Below are positions 1 through 6,296 of a stretch of 8,257 bases of DNA, piece after piece; positions within the stretch are counted from its first letter, which is position 1, and each line of letters opens with the position of its first letter. The stretch covers positions 1-8,257 of the forward strand of contig ONPH01000063.1 in NCBI GenBank assembly GCA_900319655.1, given 5' to 3'. The stretch is from an uncultured Eubacteriales bacterium (lineage in GTDB: Bacteria; Bacillota; Clostridia; Oscillospirales; Acutalibacteraceae). Under the pieces are notes generated by a model, which saw nothing but the letters and a program-made list of their open reading frames with translations, was not told the DNA's origin and ran no database searches. The position numbers and the translations under genes were made by a program.

Positions 1-783
1 AGAATGGCGGACGACCATTACTACAAGGACGCAACTGCCGACAAGAGCGTGCTTTGGTGCGAGTCGCACGATACATATATGGGCAACGAGACCAAGAACG
101 TAAGCAATGCCTCGATTATCAAGGGCTGGGCGATTGTCGGCTCCAGAGCAGACGCGACCTCGCTGTTCTTCGCAAGACCTAACTCCACAATGGGCGCCGC
201 AAGCTCCGATACAACTTGGAAATCAAAGGCTGTCACCGAGGTCAACAAGTTCAAGAACTTCTTTGACGGCCTGGGCGAGTCGGTATCCGCGGAAAACGGC
301 TGCGCTTATAACGAGAGAGGCACAACAGGCGTTGTAATCTCACGTCCTGCAGGCGGTGGCTCGGTTTCGCTGACCGCAAAGATGATGGAGGACGGAACCT
401 ACAAGGATCAGGTAGGCGGCGGAACCTTCACCGTTTCAAACGGCAAAATCACCGGTACAGTCGGCTCAACGGGCGTAGCGGTTGTTTATAACACCACTCA
501 GAACCCTGTTAAGCCCACCGAAGCTCCCACAACCGAAGCGCCCTCAACCGCTCCGGTTAGCAAGGTGCTTATCGGTGACGTTAACGGTGACGGCATTATC
601 TCGGTTTATGACGCGACCCTGATTCAGCGCCACGCAAGCGAGCTCATTACTCTGACAGGCGACCGGTTCACAGCGGCTGACGCAAGCCGCGACGGCTTGG
701 TTTCGGTTTACGACGCAACGGCGGTTCAGCGCTACGCAGGCGAATTCACGACGGGAATAGAGTACTGCGGTACATACGTTTAA
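1..783 (+). CDS. GH13 (AmyE-like) alpha-amylase with C-terminal dockerin, 3' part only
   Basis: This is the C-terminal ~260 residues of a secreted alpha-amylase; the frame is open to the left edge, so the signal peptide and most of the catalytic barrel are outside. Numbering from the Met at base 4, residues 17-25 carry ESHDTY, GH13 conserved region IV with the His and the transition-state Asp. Residues 52-59 (TSLFFARP) and the following barrel end and domain C (to ~163) resemble Bacillus subtilis AmyE (GH13 subfamily 28) closely. A Thr/Pro/Glu linker (171-184) leads to a type I dockerin (190-247) with two Ca-binding repeats starting DVNGDG and DASRDG. Both repeats have Val-Tyr at positions 10/11, the usual cohesin-contact sites. 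The expected role is endo-hydrolysis of starch alpha-1,4 bonds outside the cell, anchored to a cohesin scaffold. The dockerin and the amylase fold are seen directly; the amylosome membership is inferred. A hairpin terminator follows 21 bases after the stop. Confidence 0.88.
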   Translation, partial: RMADDHYYKDATADKSVLWCESHDTYMGNETKNVSNASIIKGWAIVGSRADATSLFFARPNSTMGAASSDTTWKSKAVTEVNKFKNFFDGLGESVSAENGCAYNERGTTGVVISRPAGGGSVSLTAKMMEDGTYKDQVGGGTFTVSNGKITGTVGSTGVAVVYNTTQNPVKPTEAPTTEAPSTAPVSKVLIGDVNGDGIISVYDATLIQRHASELITLTGDRFTAADASRDGLVSVYDATAVQRYAGEFTTGIEYCGTYV

Positions 784-804
784 CAGAAAAACAGGTATTA
801 TTTT

Positions 805-830
805 CAGCCCGGGCTATCCCGGGCTGTTTT
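805..830 (+). terminator. Intrinsic terminator of the amylase gene
   Basis: A perfect 9-bp GC-rich stem (805-813 with 818-826, arm CAGCCCGGG) encloses a 4-base loop and is followed by TTTT (827-830). The T-run is short, but the position just after the amylase stop and before the alr promoter fits transcription termination. Confidence 0.75.
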
Positions 831-878
831 GCTGCACATAAAGCTACTGTCGGCACTTTTTTGAATAATTGCCATAAT

Positions 879-900
879 AGCGGCGTTTACCGCCGTTTAT
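879..900 (+). terminator. Second weak hairpin, possible backup terminator
   Basis: A 5-bp GC stem (CGGCG 881-885 with CGCCG 891-895), extendable to 7 bp with a G-U and an A-T pair, has a 5-base loop and is followed by TTTATT. It lies between the amylase terminator and the alr promoter. It could be a backup terminator; the T-run is interrupted and the stem is short. Confidence 0.35.
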
Positions 901-916
901 TCGGTAGATATTAATA

Positions 917-945
917 TTGTAATACTCATTTATTTGTGTTAAAAT
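917..945 (+). promoter_or_regulatory. Extended -10 promoter for the alr unit
   Basis: TTGTAA (917-922, 4/6 match to the -35 consensus) is separated by 17 bases from TAAAAT (940-945, 5/6 match to -10), with a TG at 937-938 giving an extended -10. Transcription would start near 952, leaving a leader of about 30 bases before the alr start at 984. This is the best sigma-A-like site in the 784-983 gap. Confidence 0.6.
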
Positions 946-968
946 TAATCAGAATGATTTATACTCCC

Positions 969-976
969 AAAGGAGG
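969..976 (+). promoter_or_regulatory. Ribosome binding site fixing the alr start
   Basis: AAAGGAGG ends 7 bases before the ATG at 984. This near-perfect Shine-Dalgarno rules out the longer in-frame starts further upstream (from 936) and sets the racemase start at 984, which also places the catalytic lysine at residue 39 as in the known enzyme. Confidence 0.85.
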
Positions 977-983
977 CGGAGCT

Positions 984-1205
984 ATGAGAAAGCTCGCGCA
1001 GAGAACAGAGGCGGTAGTCAGCCTAAGAGCGCTTGAAAAAAACGTGCTCGGAATTCGCAAAAGGCTCGGCAGAGAGGGCGGGATCATGGCGGTTCTAAAG
1101 GGCGACGGCTACGGCCATGGATCGAGATCATGGCGGATCTACAGGGCGACGGCTACGGCCACGGAGAAAAGGGAATATACCCCACGCTCAAAAAGTGCGG
1201 CATAG
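984..1205 (+). CDS. alr: Alr N-terminal fragment with the PLP lysine
   Basis: This 73-residue reading frame begins MRKLAQRTEAVVSLRALEKN, the first strand and helix of the Alr barrel. It contains AVLKGDGYGHG with Lys39 (codon 1098-1100), the residue that forms the Schiff base with PLP. After residue 46 the frame leaves the family (SRSWRIYRATATATEK...) and stops at 1203. Translated alone, it would be an unfoldable piece of the barrel. Confidence 0.6.
   Translation: MRKLAQRTEAVVSLRALEKNVLGIRKRLGREGGIMAVLKGDGYGHGSRSWRIYRATATATEKREYTPRSKSAA
1079..1165 (+). repeat. 44-base imperfect tandem duplication over the Alr active-site motif
   Basis: Bases 1079-1121 and 1123-1165 match at an offset of 44 with four mismatches in 43 positions (1081/1125, 1093/1137, 1098/1142, 1118/1162). 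Each copy contains GGGCGACGGCTACGGCCA. Because 44 is not a multiple of three, the frame shifts by -1 after the insertion. Two of the mismatches change residues when each copy is read in its own frame: Val to Asp, and the catalytic Lys to Gln. Confidence 0.9.
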
Positions 1206-2146
1206 AACGCTACGCCGTCGCGGTGTGGGAGGAAGGCGCTTCGCTCAGAGAAGCAGGATGTACCGAGCCTATCCTTTTGCTCGGTGACACCTGCGACGGT
1301 CAGCTTGAAAACATCATCAAGTTCAACCTCACGCCTGCAATCTTTTCCGAGGACACGGCGGACAAGCTGAACACCCTCGCAAAGTGGAGTGGCAACACCG
1401 TGCCCGTCCATATCAAGATTGACACGGGTATGAGCCGAATCGGATTTGCCGACAACGTGGAGTCGCTGAGGACAATCAAGCGCATTAACAACCTTTCGAA
1501 TATAAAAATCACAGGCGCGTTTACCCACTTTTCACGCGCCGACGAAAGCGACGGACAGTCCGCAAAGGCGCAGTTTGAGCGGTATCTCAGCTTTATTGAC
1601 AAGCTCGAGGACGAGGGAATAAAAATCCCCTGCAAGCACGTTGCGAACAGCCCTGCAATTTTGTTAAGACCTGAAACCCAGCTTGACGCGGTTCGCGCAG
1701 GCGACGTGCTTTTCGGTCTTTGCCCGATTGACGAGGAGGACTGGAACCTGATGGAGTTCGAGCAGGTTATGAGCTGGTACACCTACGTCGTTATGGTCAA
1801 GGAAGTCCCCAAGGGCACCGAGGTTGGCTACGGCGGAACGTTTGTATGTCCGCGCGATACAAAAATCGCTACCATTCCCGTGGGCTTTGCCGACGGCTAC
1901 AGCCGAAAGCTCTCGAACAAAGGCAAGGTTCGCATAAACGGCTATGAAGCGCCGATTATCGGCAGGGTTTGTATGGACCAGTTTATGGTTGATGTAACCG
2001 ACATTCCCGAGGTTAAGCGCGGCGACACCGTCAGCCTGATTGACGACAAGCTCAGCGTGCTGTGGATGGCGGACTTGCTCGACTGCAATGTTGACGAGAT
2101 TGTGTGCTCGGTATCAAAACGTGTACCGCGCATTTATGAATATTAA
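1130..2146 (+). CDS. alr: Alr C-terminal fragment, catalytic Lys replaced by Gln
   Basis: This open frame of up to 338 residues starts inside the second copy of the duplicated segment. It reads MADLQGDGYGHG, where Gln5 (CAG, 1142-1144) occupies the place of the PLP lysine. It then carries the rest of the barrel and the C-terminal beta domain, including Tyr257, the second catalytic base. The ATG at 1130 has no convincing ribosome binding site, so independent translation is doubtful. Without the first strand and the lysine it should not racemise alanine. A gene finder would probably call this as the alr gene, which would mislead. Confidence 0.55.
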   Translation: MADLQGDGYGHGEKGIYPTLKKCGIERYAVAVWEEGASLREAGCTEPILLLGDTCDGQLENIIKFNLTPAIFSEDTADKLNTLAKWSGNTVPVHIKIDTGMSRIGFADNVESLRTIKRINNLSNIKITGAFTHFSRADESDGQSAKAQFERYLSFIDKLEDEGIKIPCKHVANSPAILLRPETQLDAVRAGDVLFGLCPIDEEDWNLMEFEQVMSWYTYVVMVKEVPKGTEVGYGGTFVCPRDTKIATIPVGFADGYSRKLSNKGKVRINGYEAPIIGRVCMDQFMVDVTDIPEVKRGDTVSLIDDKLSVLWMADLLDCNVDEIVCSVSKRVPRIYEY

Positions 2147-2168
2147 CGGAGTAATGAGGAGATAGGAT

Positions 2169-3197
2169 ATGGCAAAGGGATATATTTTTAAGATTTTGGC
2201 TCATGCGAGCCTCGGCAAGATGTTTGAGGCGGTAAAGACGGTTCACGAGCGCTCCGGAAAGAGCAGAATAGCCACATTTTTCGATATGCTCTACTGCGCT
2301 AAAAAGTACGGCGCAGGCTACTACGATTACCAGATTTTCGCCTTTTATAACCTGAGCAAGGAGCAGCGCGCAACCTACGTAACGCGCCTTATCAGCAAGA
2401 AGTTCAACACCTTTATGAACGACTACGACTACGCCCATTTCCTCGAAAACAAGGACGAGTTCAACAAGCTCTACAAGGACTACATCGGCCGTGAGTTTGT
2501 TCAGCTCCAAGAGGCAAGCAGGGAAGAGGTTGAGAAGTTTTGTTCAAGCCGCGAGTACATCTTCTGCAAAATGCAGGATTTGGAGTGCGGTCACGGCTGC
2601 GAGCGAATTAAAACAAGCGATTACAAGAGCTTCGACGAGCTATACAAATATCTTACCGACAAGGGCTTTTGCACGCTCGAGGACAATATTCAGCAGCACG
2701 AAGCGCTCTCAAAGCTGTACCCCAACGCGGTTAACAGTATGAGAATTATTACCGTGCTCGACAAGGACGGCGTGCCCCACGTGCTCTATATCGTGCAGAA
2801 GATGGGACTCGGCGGCAGTATCATTGACAACAACTGCCTGTTCGCCCCTGTTGACCCCGAGACCGGCAAGATTATGTACCCTGCACATTCGGGCGATACG
2901 CTTAAGGGTATTATCTACACCGAACACCCCGACACGCACGTTAAGCTCCAGGGCTACACAATTCCGTTCGTCAAAGAGGCCGTGCAGATGGTGCTTAAGG
3001 CGGCGACAATCACTCCGCAAATCCGCTATGTGGGCTGGGACGTTGCCACAACTCCCAACGGTCCTGCTATCATCGAGGGCAACACCTACTGCGCTCACGA
3101 TTTCTGGCAGCTTCCGCCGCATACCCCCGACGGAATCGGAATGCTTCCGAAGATCAAAAAATACGTTCCCGAGTTTTTTGAGGGGAAGATAAAATAG
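2169..3197 (+). CDS. Sugar-transfer-associated ATP-grasp family protein
   Basis: This 342-residue cytoplasmic protein looks like the ATP-grasp family often found beside polysaccharide-synthesis genes (Pfam 'sugar-transfer associated ATP-grasp'). ATP-grasp enzymes join a carboxylate to an amine or similar group through an acyl-phosphate. The N-terminal ~110 residues are helical and poorly recognisable. A nucleotide-binding region around 131-145 has FCKMQDLECGHG with Lys134. NSMRIITV (189-196) and YVGWDVATTPNGPAIIEGNT (287-306) follow, giving Asp291, Glu303 and Asn305 as likely metal-binding residues. A conserved-looking HDFWQLPPHTPDG tail (310-322) comes next. AGGAG at 2157-2161, 7 bases before the ATG, supports the start. 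It follows alr by 22 bases, so co-transcription is likely. Ligation of an amino acid, possibly D- or L-alanine, to an envelope sugar is an inference from that neighbour; the substrate is unknown. Confidence 0.8.
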   Translation: MAKGYIFKILAHASLGKMFEAVKTVHERSGKSRIATFFDMLYCAKKYGAGYYDYQIFAFYNLSKEQRATYVTRLISKKFNTFMNDYDYAHFLENKDEFNKLYKDYIGREFVQLQEASREEVEKFCSSREYIFCKMQDLECGHGCERIKTSDYKSFDELYKYLTDKGFCTLEDNIQQHEALSKLYPNAVNSMRIITVLDKDGVPHVLYIVQKMGLGGSIIDNNCLFAPVDPETGKIMYPAHSGDTLKGIIYTEHPDTHVKLQGYTIPFVKEAVQMVLKAATITPQIRYVGWDVATTPNGPAIIEGNTYCAHDFWQLPPHTPDGIGMLPKIKKYVPEFFEGKIK

Positions 3198-3216
3198 AGT
3201 TTAGAGTTTAATACTG

Positions 3217-3222
3217 TATAAT
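3217..3222 (+). promoter_or_regulatory. Candidate -10 element for the small dockerin gene
   Basis: A perfect TATAAT sits 36 bases before the ATG at 3259. No good -35 lies 16-18 bases upstream; the best is TAGAGT at 3195-3200, 3/6. The gap between the ATP-grasp stop and this gene has no terminator, so read-through from the alr unit is the alternative. Confidence 0.4.
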
Positions 3223-3258
3223 CGTTGCGTAAAAATGATTTAAAAAGGAGTTCTGTTT

Positions 3259-4119
3259 ATGTGCAAAAAAATTATTTCAATTGCGGCGTGCTGCCTCGTT
3301 GCGGTATTGAGCGTGGTGCCCGCGTCCGCTCTTTCCTACACGAAGGTTTCCAATGAAAAAATCAACAGATCGGATACCTTAAAATTCTATACCTACGGAG
3401 TTTCCGAGACGGCGAATTCGTTTATAATCCTGTCGAACGATACGCTGGGAAATAAAAAGGTTAATTTCAAGGATTGCGTCAACAGCCCGCAGGAGGTTCA
3501 GATCATCCCGACGTTAGAATATAAGCCGTATCTCGGCGTTTCACTTGGTTCGTCAGGCGGTTACGGCGGAGGAACCGGATTTGAATACGAAAATGTTAAG
3601 GGCAATTACGAGGTTATCAGAATAAAGCTGTCGGATTATTCCTCCTACTTTAATTCAGACGGTTCGTATACAGACTCGGTAATGGAGCCTTACGGTACTC
3701 ACAAATATACCTTTGAGGAGGAGGCTGCGCTTAGTAACGGCGACCAGTTCACCTCCGCGCTTTGTTTTGAGAGCGGCGGCGCGTTTACCTGCGCGGTCCC
3801 GAACAGCAAGGGCGAGGTCGAAATTCACGTAAGCAAGGAGATCGGAGTGCAAACTTATTTTTCCACCGATTTTCGGTATAAAATCGGAAGCACCGTCGGC
3901 GGTGGCGGCGGAGTCAATCACAGGATGATCAAAGAGCTCACAAAGGGCGATGTCAATGCTGACTGGTCGGTTGATATTTACGACGCGATCGAGATACAAA
4001 AAGCGGTGGTCGGAAAAACCAAGTTTGATAAGGCTGCGAAGCGACGCGGAGAGGTCAACAACGACAGTACTCTCGATATCCTCGACGCGACATGTATACA
4101 GAAATATCTTGTAAAATAA
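3259..4119 (+). CDS. Small secreted dockerin protein of unknown function
   Basis: This 286-residue protein begins with a clear signal peptide (Lys-Lys, then a hydrophobic core, cleavage after Ala-Ser-Ala near residue 24). Residues ~27-212 form an unrecognised module rich in beta-forming residues, Gly (GSSGGYGGGTG, 97-107), Ser and Tyr. I see no glycosidase, esterase or protease motif, so it could be a binding or structural module. A Gly-rich linker (212-220) leads to a C-terminal dockerin (229-286) with two degenerate repeats, DVNADWSVDIYD and EVNNDSTLDILD. The usual Gly at position 6 is Trp or Ser, and the second repeat begins with Glu. The positions 10/11 pairs are Ile-Tyr and Ile-Leu. AAGGAG at 3245-3250, 8 bases before the ATG, supports the start. 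It is exported and presumably docks onto a cohesin. It is not an obvious enzyme, and no function is claimed. Confidence 0.82.
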   Translation: MCKKIISIAACCLVAVLSVVPASALSYTKVSNEKINRSDTLKFYTYGVSETANSFIILSNDTLGNKKVNFKDCVNSPQEVQIIPTLEYKPYLGVSLGSSGGYGGGTGFEYENVKGNYEVIRIKLSDYSSYFNSDGSYTDSVMEPYGTHKYTFEEEAALSNGDQFTSALCFESGGAFTCAVPNSKGEVEIHVSKEIGVQTYFSTDFRYKIGSTVGGGGGVNHRMIKELTKGDVNADWSVDIYDAIEIQKAVVGKTKFDKAAKRRGEVNNDSTLDILDATCIQKYLVK

Positions 4120-4145
4120 TTTAAGCTTGCTCAAAACTATATTAT

Positions 4146-4184
4146 AACAGCGCATCTGACAATAAATCAGACGCGCTGTTTTTT
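4146..4184 (+). terminator. Strong intrinsic terminator after the small dockerin gene
   Basis: An 8-bp stem (4146-4153 with 4173-4180, arm AACAGCGC), one A/C mismatch and 5 further pairs (4155-4159 with 4167-4171) enclose a 7-base loop. A run of six T (4179-4184) follows. It lies 26 bases after the stop at 4119. The EF-G-like gene converges from the other side and ends at 4204. On that strand the hairpin is followed by the T-poor TTATAATATAG, so it may serve both genes but is better for the + strand. Confidence 0.85.
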
Positions 4185-4203
4185 ATATTTATTTAATTAT
4201 TTG

Positions 4204-6279
4204 TTAATCCTCTTCCATCTCTGCCTTGGCTTTTTCAATTACCTTCTGAGCAACGTTTGCGGGACAATCCTCGTAACGTGCAAAGGTGAACTCGTATGAG
4301 CCGCGTCCCTGAGTGATCTGGCGGATAAAGGTCGCAAAGTCGCTCATCTCGGACATCGGAACCTCAGCCTCTACAACCTGAGTGCCGTTCTCAGCAGGAG
4401 CCATTCCGAGCACGCGGCCGCGTCTTTTGTTAACCTCGCCCATAACGTCGCCCATGTTGTTGTCAGGCACATACGCCTTAAGGCTGCCGATAGGCTCGAG
4501 CAGTGTGGGCATAGCGTTGGGAATACCGTTCTTGTAAGCAAGGCTTGCGGCTGTCTTAAACGACATTTCCGAAGAGTCTACAGGGTGGTATGAGCCGTCG
4601 TAAAGCGTAGCCTTAATGCCGACTGTGGGATAACCTGCGAGCACACCCTTCTTGATTGAGTCGCGCAGACCCTTCTCAACAGCAGGGAAGAAGTTCTTGG
4701 GAACAGCGCCGCCTACGACGCGCTCTGCAAATTCGAGCGAATCGGTATCGTACGGCTCAAACTCAATCCAAACGTCACCGAACTGTCCGTGACCGCCCGA
4801 CTGCTTTTTATAACGTCCCTGAGCGGAAACCTTCTTGCGGATAGTCTCGCGGTAAGCAATCTTGGGCTTCTGGAGCGAAGCGGTTACGTTGTACTTGCTC
4901 TTTAAGCGCGAGATAACAACGTCAAGGTGCTGTTCTCCGAGACCTGAAACGAGCATTTCGTGAGTCTCGTGGTTCTGCTCAAACTTGATTGTCGGATCCT
5001 CGTCGCAAAGCTTCTGAACTGCCTGGGCAACCTTGTCCTCGTCGCCCTTCTTTGCAGGGTAAATCGCCATTGTGTAGGAAGATACGGGATAATCAATTCC
5101 GTCGAGAACAACCTTTCTGAGCGGTGAGCAGAGTGTGTCGCCGGTCTTGGTTGAAGAAAGCTTCGGAATTGCGCCGATGTCGCCTGCGCCGATGTAGCTT
5201 GAGTCAGCCTGCTTTTTACCGGTCATGGTGAGAACCTTTGCGATACGCTCGGGAGCGCCGGTGCGCATATTGATAATCTGGGTGTCGGGAGAAATCTTGC
5301 CCGATACAACCTTGATAAACGAAAGTCTGCCGATAAACGGGTCTGCAACGGTCTTGAATACGATAGCCGCAGGCGCGCCGTTTTCGTTAACCGCAATTTC
5401 AACGGGCTCGCCGTTTACGTCAACGCCGATTTCGTCGCCCTTGTCAGCCGCCGAAGGAGCAAGCCATGTAAGGCTGTTAAGAAGCTGGTCGATAGCAAAG
5501 GTGTTGTGAGCGTCGCCGCAGAACACGGGGCAGATCGAGCCGTCCTTAACGCCCTGGCTAACGCCGAGAATAATCTCCTCAGGGGTGAATTCCTCGCCCA
5601 TAATGAACTTGTCGAGCAGCTCCTCGCTTGTTTCGGCAACGGCTTCCTTGATAGCCTCTCTTAAGCCCTCAAGTCTGTCGCCCATATCGGGAAGGGCAGT
5701 CTGCTTAACGTTGCCCTTTTCATCGTATTCATATGCCTTAAAGTCAAACAGATTAACGTAAACATTGGCCTTGCCGTCAACAATGTAAGGAACAACAACG
5801 GGGCATACAGCCGCGCCGAAGGTTGATTTCAGGCTTTCAAATACGCGGTAGAAACGCGCGTCCTCGTCGCAAAGACCGTTAACAAAGAACACCTTTGTAA
5901 GACCTGCTTTTGTAGCGGCTTCAACAGCCTTTTCGGTGCCGACATTTACGCCGTCCTTGCCCGATACAACGATTAACGCCGTGTCGGCTGCGCGCATACC
6001 CTCTGCAACTCCGCCTGCAAAGTCAAACAGACCGGGGGTGTCGATGAGGTTGATTTTGGTGTTCTTCCACTCTATAGGAGCAACGGCAGTCATAATAGAA
6101 GCGTGGCGCTTTACTTCCTCGGCGTCAAAGTCGAGCGTTGTGTTGCCGTCGGAAACCTTTCCGAGTCTGTCGGTCGCCTTCGCAAGATACAGAATTGACT
6201 CGGCAACGGAGGTTTTTCCGCAGCCGCTGTGACCTGCGAGCGCGATGTTAAGAATTTTTTTTGCGTCGTACTGTTTCAA
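4204..6279 (-). CDS. EF-G-like translational GTPase (FusA2 type)
   Basis: This is a five-domain EF-G-family protein of 691 residues. The G domain has G1 GHSGCGKT (16-23), a switch I region EEVKRHASIMTA typical of the EF-G-like subfamily rather than RGITI of canonical EF-G, and G3 DTPG (80-83). The G4 position reads N134-G-L-C137 instead of N-K-x-D, which should affect guanine recognition. Domain IV carries GRYKKQSGGHGQFGDVW. Canonical EF-G moves tRNA and mRNA during translocation; the role of this second type is less clear and may be accessory or ribosome-recycling. The start is the TTG at 6277-6279, supported by a Shine-Dalgarno 9 bases upstream and by alignment of the G1 region. The 44 open codons further upstream lack a ribosome site and lie largely in the untranslated leader. 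The gene has its own promoter and converges with the dockerin gene. I am confident of the family, less so of fusA2 orthology. Confidence 0.88.
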   Translation of the reverse strand: MKQYDAKKILNIALAGHSGCGKTSVAESILYLAKATDRLGKVSDGNTTLDFDAEEVKRHASIMTAVAPIEWKNTKINLIDTPGLFDFAGGVAEGMRAADTALIVVSGKDGVNVGTEKAVEAATKAGLTKVFFVNGLCDEDARFYRVFESLKSTFGAAVCPVVVPYIVDGKANVYVNLFDFKAYEYDEKGNVKQTALPDMGDRLEGLREAIKEAVAETSEELLDKFIMGEEFTPEEIILGVSQGVKDGSICPVFCGDAHNTFAIDQLLNSLTWLAPSAADKGDEIGVDVNGEPVEIAVNENGAPAAIVFKTVADPFIGRLSFIKVVSGKISPDTQIINMRTGAPERIAKVLTMTGKKQADSSYIGAGDIGAIPKLSSTKTGDTLCSPLRKVVLDGIDYPVSSYTMAIYPAKKGDEDKVAQAVQKLCDEDPTIKFEQNHETHEMLVSGLGEQHLDVVISRLKSKYNVTASLQKPKIAYRETIRKKVSAQGRYKKQSGGHGQFGDVWIEFEPYDTDSLEFAERVVGGAVPKNFFPAVEKGLRDSIKKGVLAGYPTVGIKATLYDGSYHPVDSSEMSFKTAASLAYKNGIPNAMPTLLEPIGSLKAYVPDNNMGDVMGEVNKRRGRVLGMAPAENGTQVVEAEVPMSEMSDFATFIRQITQGRGSYEFTFARYEDCPANVAQKVIEKAKAEMEED

Positions 6280-6288
6280 AAGAATAAA

Positions 6289-6296
6289 CTCCCTTC
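6289..6296 (-). promoter_or_regulatory. Ribosome binding site fixing the TTG start
   Basis: GAAGGGAG on the - strand lies 9 bases before the TTG at 6279. The upstream in-frame ATG at 6330 has no comparable site. A GGC/GCC plus CCCC/GGGG hairpin (6301-6328) stands immediately upstream. Its CCCTT could alternatively pair with AAGGG of this site. Confidence 0.7.

Larger units (their letters stand above)
984..2146 (+). pseudogene. alr: Alanine racemase, frame broken by a 44-base internal duplication
   Basis: Alanine racemase is a fold-type III PLP enzyme that interconverts L- and D-alanine for peptidoglycan. The gene reads in one frame from 984 to a stop at 1203-1205, while the rest of the family (up to KRVPRIYEY at the C terminus) is read from about 1127 in the -1 frame. 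The break is a 44-base imperfect duplication covering the PLP-lysine motif. Deleting one 44-base unit gives one frame of 372 residues, normal for Alr, with exactly the usual 15 residues between YGHG and YAVA. The remainder is pristine, with IDTGMSRIGF, THFSRADE, the catalytic Tyr in GFADGYSR (codon 1898-1900) and GRVCMDQ. Such preservation argues for a recent lesion or an assembly or sequence error rather than old decay. The gene is first in a likely operon with the ATP-grasp gene 22 bases downstream. A related amino-acid racemase cannot be excluded. Confidence 0.85.

Noticed and set aside
514..555. Repeated Thr-Glu-Ala-Pro coding units
   Set aside because: This is an ordinary Thr/Pro-rich interdomain linker of a secreted modular enzyme, not a separate repeat element.
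861..878. TTGAAT and CATAAT as a promoter pair
   Set aside because: The spacing is only 6 bases, far too short for sigma-A; the site at 917-945 is much better.
1139..1782. Two antisense open frames opposite alr
   Set aside because: They mirror the coding frame of the racemase, lack ribosome sites and have no recognisable domains.
2052..3122. Antisense open frames opposite the ATP-grasp gene
   Set aside because: Low-complexity, Val- or Arg-rich translations without start signals; shadows of the real gene.
3655..4155. Antisense open frame running through the dockerin gene and its terminator
   Set aside because: Its 5' end lies inside the terminator stem-loop and it has no family resemblance or ribosome site.
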